Positions 10,310-21,432 of a stretch of DNA of 56,112 bases are shown piece after piece (the first letter of the stretch is position 1; every line of letters starts with the position of its first letter). The position numbers and the translations under genes are program-made. Source of the stretch: Diphasiastrum complanatum. Its lineage: Eukaryota > Streptophyta > Lycopodiopsida > Lycopodiales > Lycopodiaceae. The notes below the pieces were generated by a model. The model was not told the origin of the DNA. It did no database searches and saw only the letters and a list, made by a program, of their open reading frames with translations. The stretch is taken from contig MU833471.1 of assembly GCA_029204225.1 (NCBI GenBank), forward strand, positions 1 through 56,112, in the 5' to 3' direction.

Positions 10310-11425
10310 AAAATCAATCTCAAGGCCTAAAATGTAATGGATCTCTCCTAGATCTTGCATTTTAAATTCTCTTCCTAATGCATCTTTAGTCTCTTGAACT
10401 AGCATCAAACAACTTCCACTAAGAATAATGTCATCTACATAGATTAGAAGAATGACAATATTACTACTATCAAACTTTAAGTACATAGAAGGATCATAGT
10501 CACTAAGCACAAATCCTAATGAAAGTAGAAAGTTGTTGAGTCTTGAATACCATGATCTAGGTGCTTGCTTCAAGCCATAAAGACTTCTAAATAGCAAACA
10601 CACCTTAGATTTATCCTTGATAAATCCTTGAGGTTGTTCCATGTATATCTCCTCCTCAAGATAGCCATTCAAAAAAGTGTTGGAGACATCAAGTTGAAAC
10701 AGTTTCCACTTAAAAAATAAGGCAAGAGAGATTATGATTCTTATTGTCACCATCTTTGCTACAGGAGCAAAGGTTTCTTCATAGTCAAGGCCATATATTT
10801 GTGAAAAGCCTTTAGCACATAATCTTGCCTTGTACTTGTTGATGGAGCCATCATGATTATACTTGATCTTGAACACCCACTTGCATCCAATGACATGCAT
10901 GTTAGGTGGTGGATCCACTAGCTCCCATGTGTGGTTGGTGATCAAGGCATCATATTCAATCTTCATGGCCTCATACCACTCCTTGGTATTGAGGTCTTCT
11001 TGGACATCTTTGGTCTCCTCGTGAGAAACAAAATAAGCATAGGTGGAATCAAGATCCACTTGTTTTCCTTTGTCATCATAAGTGAGCCTCTTATGCTCAA
11101 ATCTCTCCCTCATGGATCTTCTAGGAGTGAAAATCCGAGGACTTCCATCTTCAAATCTCGACTCCTCCATATGTTGATTGTCTTCAATAACAAAAGGTGA
11201 TAGATTTTGAGGTTGCTTGATCTCGGCCCCTCCAAGATTGGACTTTTCTTCTTCATGAAAAACTACATCTCTACTATCAATTACTTTAGAAGTAGAGAGC
11301 ATGTAGATTCGAAAGGCTTTCTTGTTGGATGAATATCCAACCATTACTCCTTTGCTTGCACAAGGATCATCCTTCTTTCTTGTTTCCAAGCGAATATGGA
11401 CAAAGCATATGTATCCTACATTCAA
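10304..11425 (-). pseudogene. Copia B reverse transcriptase (RVT_2), truncated
   Basis: A 373-codon uninterrupted minus-strand frame. It starts in the region upstream of RT (SNKKAFRIYMLSTSKVID, SPRIFTPRRSMRERFE). It runs through WELVDPPPNMHVIGCKWVFK, CAKGFSQIYGLDYEETFAPV, QLDVSNTFLNGYLEEEIYME, SLYGLKQAPRSWYSRL and the catalytic YVDD (LLIYVDDIIL). It ends at LGLEIDF, where one extra T gives a stop at the junction with Copia A. RNase H and the 3' LTR are missing. The frame is intact over its length, so loss of the rest is recent relative to other pieces. Confidence 0.9.
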
Positions 11426-11904
11426 ATTTTTCGATCCGACCCTCCATTCAAATTCTCCAATCTGACCCTACTTAAAATCTCGACCGGAGAGTCCCTACTC
11501 AAATCTTGACCGAGACCAGCGAGAGAACCATCTCGACCGAGTTAAGAGAGAGAGCCATCTCGACCGGGTACTACATAGAAAATCTCAACTGACTACATTC
11601 ATCACCATCTTGACCAACTGCATTCATCACCGTCTCTACCGACTGCATTCATCACCACCTCGACCCGAGCCAAGTCCTACCCATACACAGTTTTTTTCGA
11701 TCCACATTTTTTCAATCCTTCGTTAAATTTTTTTGACCCTTCATTAAAAGATTTTGACCCTTCATAAAATTTTTCAACTCACCGATTTTTTGATACCACA
11801 ATTTCTTGATACCATCATTTTTTGAGTCATCCATTTTTTTGAGTCACCCTTTTTTTCAAGTCACCCATTACGTCCCCCAATCAGTGGTAAATGTTGTTTT
11901 TGAT
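11426..11904. repeat. Low-complexity degenerate repeats inside Copia B
   Basis: 11470-11660 carries many variants of ATCTCGACCG and CATTCATCACC. 11695-11880 carries variants of TTTTTTGAGTCACCC and TTTTTCGATCC. Neither is part of a normal Copia pol. Together with the Gypsy fragment next door they replace the integrase core. No gene is visible. Confidence 0.6.
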
Positions 11905-12153
11905 CTATCTTTTTCCTTAATGAAGACTTAATTGTAACCGAAAAAACCTTCTAAAAGATTGTATCTTTCGTGTCCAGCTACTTGGTCTAGAATCATGTTT
12001 GTATATGGTAATGGATGATAGTCTTTTGTTGTGGCAACATTTAACCTCCTAAAATCTTGACATACAAAGGAAAAATCTTCCACTATGTCATATGAACGAT
12101 GTCTAAGTGGCGATGGGTCTCTAGGTATCTCATTACTTATAATTGGATTTGAG
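11905..12153 (-). pseudogene. Gypsy RT fragment embedded in Copia B
   Basis: The minus strand reads DFSFVCQDFRRLNVATTKDY, then HPLPYTNMILDQVAGHERYN and LLEGFFGYN. These are the Gypsy/Ty3 RT fingers and palm segment that normally reads VDFR-LN...PLP..D..LD...G...FS-LD-FSGY. A TAA follows GYN. The segment sits between the Copia integrase and RT frames, in the same strand orientation, so it was inserted or recombined there. Confidence 0.8.
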
Positions 12154-12157
12154 AATG

Positions 12158-12418
12158 TTACTTTTTTTTAACTTTCTTCGTTTCTTCGTCTAGGAGTTTC
12201 TTAGCTTCTAAACTGATAGTAAGAGCTCTTATCTTGAATGAGAATTGCTTCTCTACATAAGCTTTGAAAATAAGGAAATGATCAAACACCATAGATCTAG
12301 AAGAAAGAAGATATATCCAAGTGAATCTTGTGAAATCATCAATGAAAGTGACAAAACAAGTGGCTCCTCCCTTGCTTATAGTTGATGGGAAATGCACATC
12401 CCAGTGGATTAACTCCAA
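12158..12418 (-). pseudogene. Copia B integrase N-terminal part, truncated
   Basis: The frame contains STISKGGATCFVTFIDDFTR and WIYLLSSRSMVFDHFLIFKA, the start of the Copia integrase core with its first catalytic Asp region. After FKIRAL it diverges to a Lys/Glu-rich tail ending KKVKKK, where foreign sequence begins. The remaining D and E of the DDE triad are absent. Confidence 0.8.
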
Positions 12419-12645
12419 AGGATGCTTGCTTTTGATAGAAGATCTTGTAAATGGCTTTTTGTGAGCTTTAGCAATAGCACAAGCCTCACAGGCTTGATCT
12501 TCTTGGAGAATGACTTTGTCAAGCCAATAGCTTTGGCCTCTTTGATCATAGAGAGCATGGATTTGTAATTGGGATGTCCCAACCTCCTATGCCATAATTC
12601 CTCCATAGAGAGCTTGTTCACAAGAGCAACATTACAAAAATTCAC
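12409..12645 (-). pseudogene. Copia B GAG-preintegrase / integrase zinc domain
   Basis: The frame contains LWHRRLGHPNYKSM, the His part of the HHCC integrase zinc domain. A frameshift destroys the following C-X2-C part (read here as PVRLVLLLKL). It overlaps the integrase frame by 10 bases in another register. The protease expected just upstream is deleted, because the gag frame ends FKKDDSIN with no D-S-G motif. Confidence 0.75.
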
Positions 12646-12659
12646 ATATTCATTTGGAT

Positions 12660-13623
12660 CTAGTTTATAGAGTCGTCCTTCTTGAAAGGAGTGGATGAGA
12701 AGCTAGAAACCATAAGAGATCCCTCTCCATCACTTGCAATAGTCTCTTCCTTCTCATTGGTGATGTTGGCTTGCTTGAGTTGATTCTTCTTCTTGAAGCA
12801 ATTGGTGGCATAATGGCCTTTCTTGCCACAATAAAAACACTTGATCTTCTTCTTCTTGAGCTTGGATGATGAAGCATTGGAGGAATCATCTTCCTCCTCA
12901 TCTTTATCTTTGGATTTGGCTTTGTCCTTTCTTGAGGATTGTTGAAATTGGTTCTTGCTCCTCCCTTTGTGCTTGTCCCTGGCAAAGAGGGCTTTGCCAT
13001 CATTATGAGTGAGAGAAAGCTTGTCCATCCTCAAGAGCTTGTACTCTTGTCTTGATTCTTCAGAAATTAGCACACTTTGGAGAGCCTCCAAACATGGTAG
13101 TTCCTCCTTAATGGCATAGGATTGGACAAGGTTATCAAATTCACTTCTCAAGCCATTGAGAATGACTTGGACTAGCTCATTTCGATTGATGGAATCACCA
13201 ATGCAAGTAAGCTCTCTATGAATATCTTTTACTCTCAAAACATAACTAGATGCACTCTCATCACTCTTTTGGCTACTTAAGATCTGATTTATAATAGTGA
13301 GGAGCCTAGAGGTGTTCTTAGCCTCATAGATAGACTTGAGACAATCCCAAGCTTCTTTGGCTACCTATCTCCCTCAATATCTCATTAGAGACATTCATCT
13401 TAATGTAGTGGAGAGCCATCCTAGCTCTCTTTTTGTATTTTTGAACCTCTTGAAGAACTTGTGGTTCTTCTTCAAGGCTAAGAACTATGTCCATCACATC
13501 TTGAAGGATCAAGATGGACTCCATCCTCATCTTCCAAATTGAATAGTTTGAAGTGGACAATCTTTCACTTGGTTCCAACAAAGATGAACTTATTGAAGCC
13601 ATTTGAAGTGAAGAAAATTCCAA
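12660..13623 (-). pseudogene. Copia B gag, frameshifted
   Basis: The first piece (13324-13623) begins MEFSSLQMASISSSLLEPSE and is followed by SIWKMRMESILILQDVMDIV. A small deletion near 13370 then breaks the frame. The second piece (12660-13238) starts MRVKDIHRELTCIGDSINRN and includes the CCHC knuckle CFYCGKKGHYATNC and SDGEGSLMVSS. It is nearly the same as the gags of Copia A and element 1, so they are one family. Confidence 0.85.
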
Positions 13624-14326
13624 TGATGAACAATAAATGTTGCTAACACACTCTCAATAGGGTCTAATAATGAAGTACTATCTCCTCCTATGAAAGATCT
13701 TGCAACTATTTGTGAATTGATTCTCACTAGCTACACAAATCTCTCTAATACAAGATCTATTTCACATCAAATGATGGACTATAGACAAAGTTAGGATCAT
13801 TTACTCTTAGCACGTGTAAAATACACTAAGTTACCAAATTTGATGCAAACTCAATGATATTGCATGAAACAAATTGGCTATGATCTCAAAACAATGTCTA
13901 GATCACTTATAGATGAGATTGGTAGCCATACAACTGTGAACAGAGATCTAACAAGCAATCTCACCTGAGTCTAGGTGCCCTACCTAACCCTCTTCAAAAG
14001 CTTATAGCTTCTGATTGACTCAACCAAATGGAATGAAACTGATTGCATTAGAAACTAGAAAAAAAATAGCTTTAAAACAAGCTATCAAACAAGATAAATG
14101 GATCAAGCATGAGAGAGAACTCTCAATCTGAAATTGGATGTTCCTCACACGTGTCTGAGCACCTAATTCTGTACAGTACTAGGTCAGACCCAATCAATGC
14201 CCTATTGATCTCTTTTGATCCAAAATTAGACAAGATAGCTAGGAAAATGGATCTTCACAATTTCTAGCTCAAGATTGATGAAAAGTTTTTACTTAAATGG
14301 ATCAAAATGCATGGTAACCTTAGGTA
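13624..14326 (-). other. Copia B untranslated leader
   Basis: It matches the leader of element 1 (558-1253) over its whole length. It includes CTCACACGTGTCTGAG at 14144 and a TAGCACGTGTAAAATAC variant at 13808. It is non-coding. Confidence 0.65.
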
Positions 14327-14339
14327 GGCTCTAATACCA
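14327..14339 (-). other. Primer-binding site of Copia B
   Basis: The minus strand reads TGGTATTAGAGCC, one transition away from the initiator tRNA-Met primer site, directly after the LTR terminal CA. Confidence 0.8.
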
Positions 14340-15052
14340 TGTTGTTTTCACACGTGTGTACTGTCCACCACATGTACTTGTGATCTCCTAAGGTGTGTAG
14401 ATGCACCAAGATCAAGACTAGATTGAGATTCAAGATCTATCTTTGATGCTATGGCAAAAACACACTACTGCATGCATTCAATCACTTCCAACTCTCACTC
14501 GCACGTATGAAAAGTGTTCCAGAAATAATCTAAGTAAAAAAAAGCTACTCTCCATCATGAGCTCTCGGGTAGAGAGAGAAAGCTAGCAAACCAATTACTC
14601 ACAAAATCCACTCAATCTCAAAATCAATTATATCCAAATGAGGAGTACAATGATACTAGTAGATCCACGAGCTACCACTATGCTTAACTATGATTGGACC
14701 ACACTTTGCCACCTCTTAATCCTATTGGACCATTGATCCATGCACCTCTAGATTCTATTGGACCATTTTCAAGCAAACCACAAATTCTATTGGACCCTCC
14801 AAGGTTCCACCTCTAAATCCTATTGGACCTCTTAAATTTCATCAAACAAAAGTATTACACTTTTCTACACTGTTATTGGCCCGAGTTTAGCCTCTTACTC
14901 TATTTTGGCTAAATAGTGGCAATACAAGTGGAAATGGATAATTTGCCATCTATGCCAAATTTGGTCCTATCAACATCCTACACCTAGATGCTTGATATAA
15001 AAAACATAAGACCCCTATATCTAACATAGATAATCTTTTTCAATTCTTCACA
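14340..15052 (-). repeat. Copia B 5' LTR, long form (713 bp)
   Basis: On the minus strand it begins TGTGAAGAATTG at 15052 and ends AACA at 14340, just before the primer site. It is colinear with the 3' LTR of Copia E (31719-32451), which is preceded by a polypurine tract. That fixes the left edge of the long form. The sequence outside it at 15053 is Gypsy gag. Confidence 0.85.
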
Positions 15053-15495
15053 GGTGGTGCTAGATTTGCCATATTATCAGGTGGTGGGTTAGGTAGTGGA
15101 TCCAGTGGATCAAGTGGATCAGATGACTCGAAACTATGTCCAGATGGTGTGGATGTAATTTTTGAGGATGGTTCACGCTCTTATGCAGATTCTGGCACTG
15201 ATTGTGGATCAGGGTCTTGGTTGGACTGGGATTCAAAACTAGAATCAGATCTTTGTTCCGAAGATGAAGATTCAGATGGATTCGGTGAATTGGCATGCTC
15301 TCGCTCAAATGTATTTACAAGTCCTACAGAAGTGTTGTAGAGGTTATCAAATGCTTCAGGACTTAATCTTACTCTTATTGGTGAGTTTCGTAGATTCTAG
15401 AAATACAAATCGCATGCCTTTCTATAAGCTTCTAATCGTTGTGCCCGTTCTAAACATTTCTGCTCAATAGTTGTGCGTGGCTGATCTTGTGGCAT
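15053..15495 (-). pseudogene. Gypsy gag N-terminus (first third)
   Basis: Starting at ATG 15495 the minus strand reads MPQDQPRTTIEQKCLERAQR, a stop after ACDLYF, then SPEAFDNLYNTSVGLVNTFE. A Ser/Pro/Asp-rich disordered stretch follows, ending PPPDNMANLAP at 15055. This frame logically continues at 4562 with LNPPPTIVRRSP. Both breaks contain GCACCA, consistent with one gag split by later insertions. It lies 67 bp downstream of its primer site. Confidence 0.65.
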
Positions 15496-15561
15496 ACATT
15501 ATATGAATAAGATTCAACGAACTTAATACACTTAAAAATCATGAAAAGACAAAGATTCGTC

Positions 15562-15579
15562 TCCCCGGTAATGGTGCCA
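15562..15579 (-). other. Gypsy primer-binding site, tRNA-Asp type
   Basis: The minus strand reads TGGCACCATTACCGGGGA. It matches the plant Gypsy site TGGCGCCGTTGCCGGGGA (complement of a tRNA-Asp 3' end) except for three G-to-A changes. Two of these fall in CpG, as expected from methylcytosine deamination. Confidence 0.75.
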
Positions 15580-15584
15580 AGTTA

Positions 15585-16929
15585 TGTGGTAGCCTAGTCA
15601 TTATAGATTTTCACAAAATCAGTGAATTAAGTAGTATAAAAGGTTTTATCGTTTTCCAAGAGAGAGAGAAATCTCCTCTTTCAGATCGATAAGTGTACAA
15701 AGGGTAATGGACAGATGTTGAATGTAATATTTAGGGCAAAATACTAAAGTCTTAGTCAAGCACTCTTCATTGGTCAAAAGTCCCTCCTTATCATCATGAA
15801 CAATTCCAGCAACAAGGTCATCTGATTCAAAATCTACAAAGTCGGAGAATTCAGAAATTGTGCCGGATAATCAACATAGCACCTCATCTTCACGATAGTC
15901 AAAAAATTGAATAAATCAGCTATAGTAAAATATACATCGTCATGTATATAATATATTGGCAAATTGAAAAGACATTTAGACTCTTCTATAGGGATTGATT
16001 CAGCAGCAGATGTATTTTGGCCAATAAAAGAATCTCGGAGCACATCAGTATTTACATTAATCAAGTCACTATCCTTATCAAGGGTGTCAATTAGGAAGTG
16101 ACTGATATCCTTAATAGATGACTGAACATAGGATGATGCAATATGAGGGTCAGCAGTAGAAACTTTCTCATTATTCGAAATCTGAACTAACAGGAAAAGT
16201 ATGAAACCACTCTAGTATTCAACCAATCGACATTTTTTGCTGCAATAAGGCCACATTGAACTGCTTTTAAAAAAAATCAAACAATTCGGTGAACATTCTA
16301 TCTAGTCTATGTCTGAAAGTTGGGAAGAAATGAACAAGATCAGTATAATGCATGTACGAGAGTGAACCTATGGAGATAATAGGCTTATTGAATATATACC
16401 TGAATCTAACATAATGTTCATAAAATACGCCATTCTTGAAAAGTTACTATAACCTAGCAAGAAATTGTTTGTACACAATTCTCACCAATATGCCTATGTA
16501 CCAACAACTAGTCTATGCATGCAAATAACTTAGTTCATGGAATACTTTGTAGGTCCACAGGATAAAAAGTTGGAACAAAAGGTTTTTAGGATCCCATAAA
16601 GATTCACTACATAGCATATCTCTTCAGATATCTCCTGATCTGTACACAACACTTTCATAATCGAGAATCCTATAACTTGGTTATCCTCTAAGAGAGAATA
16701 TTTTTCAAAGAGTGCTATTCCACAATCAAAATCTCAACCAAAAATTATCTCAAAAGAATATAATGTTAGCATGAATTTCCTTCCTTGCATCAACCCACAG
16801 ATCTCAATCCTCACTAAGGTCAAGTTGATTACTCTCAACAAGGAACAGGTTCCTACAAACCACTATCTTGCAATAGAATCCACTAGTTTTGACACAAATC
16901 AATCGGACTTGTAATCAGCCACTACCACA
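15585..16929 (-). repeat. Gypsy 5' LTR (1345 bp)
   Basis: On the minus strand it begins TGTGGTAG (16929) and ends CTACCACA (15585), a perfect 8-bp inverted terminus. The primer site lies five bases further on. Inside it, 15834-16192 holds an open stretch. That stretch is listed separately. Confidence 0.7.
15834..16192 (-). other. Open reading stretch inside the Gypsy LTR, unrecognised
   Basis: A minus-strand frame of about 120 codons. It is preceded by CTTTTCCTGTTAG, which looks like a splice acceptor. It includes DPHIASSYVQSSIKDISHFL and IPIEESKCLFNLPIYYIHDD. An ATG lies at 16064. LTRs rarely encode protein, so this may be a captured exon or chance. No known domain is visible. Confidence 0.3.
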
Positions 16930-18399
16930 AGAGTGTTTTCTAATTTCTTTATCTTACATCTTCAAACAAGATATCAAAATATCATATCGTTCCTGATTTT
17001 TGAAACAGGTCCACCATCTATCAATATAACAGATTCCTCCTGGAATCTTTGATAGATGTTTCTCCTTGATAACTCTCTTTTTCTTCCTACTTCTCCCCCT
17101 TTCTAGTAGGAAAGGACACAAGTTTCCAAGGGGTGCATATCCATCTAGATTCTCCCTAGGAGAAGTTTCAAAGAAAAGATCTGAAAAAGAGGTGTTGCAT
17201 CATTGTAAGCAAATACCAATAATGTCCCAACACAATGACTTATCAAAACATCTTCTTTGTTACCAACACTGAGAATTGACCCGTAAATCAAAAAAGGAGT
17301 TATTGAAGATTCACATAAGAAAAATAATTTAGAAAACGCTACTATTAACCATTTCTGTGAATCATCCCAGGGCAACAAGTAATAAAAATTTATCTTCCAA
17401 GGAATCACAAGAAAACGGGAAATTCACCAATATATCTTTTATAAAGAAATAGTTTACCTGGTTTTCGGTTTTGTAAATTTGAGATATCCAAAAAGGGGTC
17501 ATGACCAATATCTCAAATTTTTGACAAAACACCCGTTTTATGACTGATAGTATGCGGCATCACTTAGATTTATGGCCTTACTACGGTCCACTGATCCAGT
17601 TAGTTTCAGATCTTCATTTTGGAATCGCCTACGTCCCATACCACAGGTTCTTCTACCATGAAGGCTCTCCACTTCCTAATCAAAGTGTCCGAAAAAATAA
17701 TTACAAGTATATGAAGTTTTTGGGAATTATTAATAAAGTCCAACCTCATAAAACAATTTCCAGTTCATAATTACTTTTGCCCCTTTTCATAATCTCTACG
17801 GTCACTGAAAGGATAGTAGTATTCTTCCTAACATAACTTGAGTGATAGATTTAAAAATGGGAAAGAATGAGTCAGCTTTTTTTGTTTTAATAACACACGG
17901 TGTTGGTATGCCCCAACTTTAAGCACATCAAGAAGACAACTTTTTCTGTCTCAATTAAGCTTTCCATTTTAGGCTTATGGGCCATTTGGTTGTGCCTGTT
18001 TCCGAAAAAACGACACCTTGGTCAAAAAATATCCAAGAATTCCTGGACATAGGTATCCAATTCTTAGTTGCCCCTTGTAGTTGATAAAGCAAATATACAT
18101 TTCGTCAATTCTAAAAAAAGCCTTATGGAATACTACCAGAAATTCAGCCCAGTTATAGTTCTATGGGTTGCATCCTTTATCACTAGGAGGCCTTACCCAA
18201 AGCAACAATAATAAAAAACTGACAAAATTCGCTTTTGTTATTTTGGGATGTTGTGCAAGCTAAAGCAGCTCAACCAACGATTTATCTAGTCATCGACAAC
18301 TTTGGGACTTTAATCGCCAAAAAAATTTCTGATTGTTAGCCCAAGCTGTATATCTTAATGGCTAATTATTGAATAGTTTTTGCATTCGATTTATTCTAT
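16930..18399. other. Intergenic region with one hairpin
   Basis: About 1.5 kb of AT-rich sequence. No frame has recognisable protein character. The only structure seen is the inverted repeat at 17468-17530. Confidence 0.55.
17468..17530. repeat. Short inverted repeat (hairpin)
   Basis: AAATTTGAGATAT (17475-17487) and its complement ATATCTCAAATTT (17508-17520) are perfect 13-bp arms around a 20-base loop. GTTTTG (17468) and CAAAAC (17525) extend the pairing imperfectly. A related arrangement, AATTTGAGATATTC with TTTTGTCAAAAC, recurs at 18418-18453. Confidence 0.65.
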
Positions 18400-18726
18400 T
18401 TATTGCCAAGATGTAGAATTTGAGATATTCAATTTTTGTGATTTTGTCAAAACTGTAATTTTGATTGGATCTCTAGTTTGTGAGGTTACTGAAACTCATT
18501 TGAGTGTGTTTCAATCTTAGGAAGTGGCAAGAATCATTAGATAGAGGATAGATCATAGGTTGATCAAGATTTCACTATTCTATGTGTTGATTTTCTAGTT
18601 AGAAATGCTAGAAGAGATTTGAGAGGTTCCATATCTTTGTGATTTCTTCTTGAGTTTTTGTTGACATTCAAGAGAGTGCTTTGTGCATTGGAACAGGTTC
18701 AAAGAAGAAGATCAGGTCACTTCAAC

Positions 18727-19263
18727 ATGGCTACAAGTGGAGGCTTTATGTTGGAGAGCAATGATAGTTTTACCTCAATAAACTATTCTACATGGAAGGT
18801 GAGGATGGAGTCCTAATTGGAGATGAATGAGTTGATGGAGATTGTTGCAGGTGTGGAGGAGAGGCCTCAAGCACCTCAAGATCAAATGAGGTATGACAAG
18901 AGAGCAAAGAAGGCTCTACACATGATTAAGATGAATGTTACCAATGAACTTCTCAAGGAGATTGGTAAGTGCACATCATCTTTGGAGGCCTGGGAAGCTT
19001 TGAAGAAGCTTTATGAATCCAAGTCTACATCTAGAGTGTTGACTCTAAGAAGACAAATCTTTCGAAGTTTGCAAAAGAAGGAAGAGAGTACTCATGCTTT
19101 TGTTTTGAGGGTTAAAGCATTCAATGATGAGTTAGCATGTATTGATGAAAACATTAAGGAGGTAGAACTTGTTCAAGTTATACTTACTGGCTTGTTGGAT
19201 GATCATGCTAACCTTGTTCAAAGTTTTGCTATTCAAAAGACATTGCCAAGTATTGGTGAATGA
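18727..19263 (+). pseudogene. Element C gag N-terminal half, one in-frame stop
   Basis: ATG 18727 opens MATSGGFMLESNDSFTSINY and STWKVRMES, then a TAA at about 18814. After this the frame continues uninterrupted with VEERPQAPQDQMRYDKRAKK, GKCTSSLEAWEALKKLYESK and IDENIKEVELVQVILTGLLD. This is a Copia gag (DUF4219/UBN2 type), diverged from the A/B/1 family. A stop (TGA) after LPSIGE ends the frame, and the missing short segment leads into the protease frame at 19327. Confidence 0.8.
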
Positions 19264-19326
19264 GGAGTATAGGCTTCAATCAAGAGAGGTGGATCTCCAT
19301 CGACATCTCATTATGAAGAGGATGCT

Positions 19327-20205
19327 ATGTTCATCAAAGGCAAGTTCAAGGCAAAGGCAAAGGCAAGCGGTCTAAAGGGCAAGATCAAGGTGAGCCTTCC
19401 TCTTTTGGCAAAAAAAAAAGATAAGTCTAAGTTGAAATGCTTTTATTGTGGAATCAAAGGACATTTTGCAAATGAATGTTTGAAGAAGCAAAGAGATGAA
19501 GATAGCAAGCAAATCAACTTTACTACTAATGATGAGGATCTAGGTGGTGGTGATTTTCTTTTGATGTGTTCTTCAAGTCCAATATCAAGTGAAGATAAAA
19601 AAGATTCATGGTGGATTGATAGTGGAGCTAGTTTACACATGACTAGTCACAAGGAGTTCTTTACTTCTTTGATCACTTGTGATGGAGCCAAGAAAGTGAT
19701 ACACATGGCCAATGCTGGTGAGTGTGTGATTGAAGGTATTGGTTCAATTTCTATTTGTCTCTCTACTAATAGGAAAGCAAGACTTGATGGTGTTCTTTAC
19801 ATTTCTTCACTTTCAAAGAATTTGTTAAGTGTTGGTCAAATGATAGAGAAAGGATGCATGGTAAAGTCTGGTGGTGATGCTTGTTTCATTACAAAGGAAG
19901 AAATCTTGGTTGCTAGGGGCAATAGACAAGGTAGACTTTTCAAGCCTGATGCTTTTGTTATGGCTAACAAAAAGGATGGAATGGAAAAGGAGATTGGTCT
20001 CAACTTTCCAAAGTTCCCTTTTAGCATCAATAAGATTGGTGGATCTTATGCAAAGTCTAAAAAGCTTCCTTATGCTAGATCTAGGTTGAGATCTAATATG
20101 CTTCTTGGAGATGTTCATCTTTGTGTTAACTTGGCTAGTCTTGAGGATAATGATGGTGTTTCAATGGTTCTTCATGGCAAGTGCAAGCATACAAAAGGTA
20201 AATAA
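19327..20205 (+). pseudogene. Element C gag zinc knuckle and aspartic protease, novel tail
   Basis: A 292-codon open frame. It has a Lys-rich start, the CCHC knuckle CFYCGIKGHFANEC (19438-19479), the protease active site WWIDSGASLHM (about 19609) and the typical SKNLLSVGQM segment. The start of GAG-preintegrase follows (ARGNRQGRLFKP). Instead of the LWH-RLGH zinc domain, the last 70 or so residues (PFSINKIGGSYAKSKKLPYA) are unlike Copia and end at 20205. The frame is open but has lost the integrase. Confidence 0.8.
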
Positions 20206-20544
20206 AGAGCTAACTTCATCAATGGAGGTGAAGGTTCTTCCTTGGAAGAGATTGTTGCTAATGATTTCTTTGATCATATGGAAAAAGATGTTGTTAGGTG
20301 CATGGTTCTTCTACATTCTTTTGTGATGAATCCAAGAAAGTCATTTTTGCAGCAAGTGAAGTCACATTCTTTATAAAGAGAGTAGATCAAATGGTTCTAT
20401 CAAGAGACTTGGTGAGGGAGATAGTCACAAGTCAAGAAGAAGAGAAGTATGTGAAGAGTTCAAAGTAGGATGTACTTTGAATGATGTCATTGTGAATGAT
20501 AGTGAGGAAGAATCATTATCAAATGAGTCATTACCTAAAACATT

Positions 20545-21165
20545 TTGAAACATGTTTGGACCATTTCTCATTTGGTCATGTCAAACATATGGTTGCAATT
20601 CACTGTAGCTATACTCCGTTTGAAAAACAAGAGTACTTCAATCATCCTTATGTTGAAGGTACTAATCATTTTTTTCATGGATTCTAATGTTTTTGAGGTT
20701 TCTACTTCTTATGATGCAATCATTAAGAGGGAGCCTTATGAAGGAAAGAGCAATGGAAGATTGGTTCTTGGGAAGATCCAAGGCACGGATCTCACATCTC
20801 TTCATCAACTCAAAGGATTCTATGATTGTGAATTGATCACTCATGATCTATATGGCAAAAGGTTGGTTGGAGAAGACTACATGGAGCAAATCGAGAGGCA
20901 ATTTCTTCAAGGCAAGGGAGATCTCATTGGTGAGCTTATTGAGGTTTGTTATGGACTCAAGAAGGCTAGATTTATTAGGTTTGATACTGATCTTCACCTA
21001 CTCTACTTCATGTTGGATGGAAAGTTTGGAATCTATCTTTTTATTTATGATGGTGACATTGGTGACATTGTTTTCACTAACCTTTGTGGGAATTCAAAAT
21101 CAAGCATTGATGAGATCTTGTTGGATCAAGAACATATTTTGAGAGGGAGAATTTCCAGAGGTTGA
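20545..21165 (+). pseudogene. Element C scrambled Copia RT-like ORF
   Basis: A frame open from about 20545. Its middle echoes Copia RT in order: TSLHQLKGFYDCELITHDLY, GEDYMEQIERQF (compare EEEIYMEQPQGF), VCYGLKKARF (compare SLYGLKQAPR), YFMLDGKFGIYLFIYDGDIG (compare the strand before YVDD). The YVDD box reads YDGD, and several conserved blocks are shortened. Catalysis is not expected. The length of the frame is notable for a dead RT. Confidence 0.55.
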
Positions 21166-21432
21166 GGTCTAAAGACATATCTTTGATATCTTTGATGATC
21201 AAGAGAAAGATAAGCAAGTGGAAGAGACTCACTTTGCTTTCCTCACATGTTTTGGAGAATCTGCTTGTGTAGATGATGCTATGCAAGTGGATATTGATTC
21301 TCATAGTTTTCATGCTGGAAAAGCCTGTAATGGATCTGAGAAATAGAGTTTGTTCAATGACTTTAATGTTCAAGAGGAAGATCAAGAGGTTGGTCTCAAA
21401 GTGCTTCAACAACACAAAAGGAAAGTGGCAAT

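Noticed and set aside
15060-15308. His/Leu-rich frame
   Set aside because: Antisense or shifted reading of the Ser/Pro/Asp-rich Gypsy gag start.
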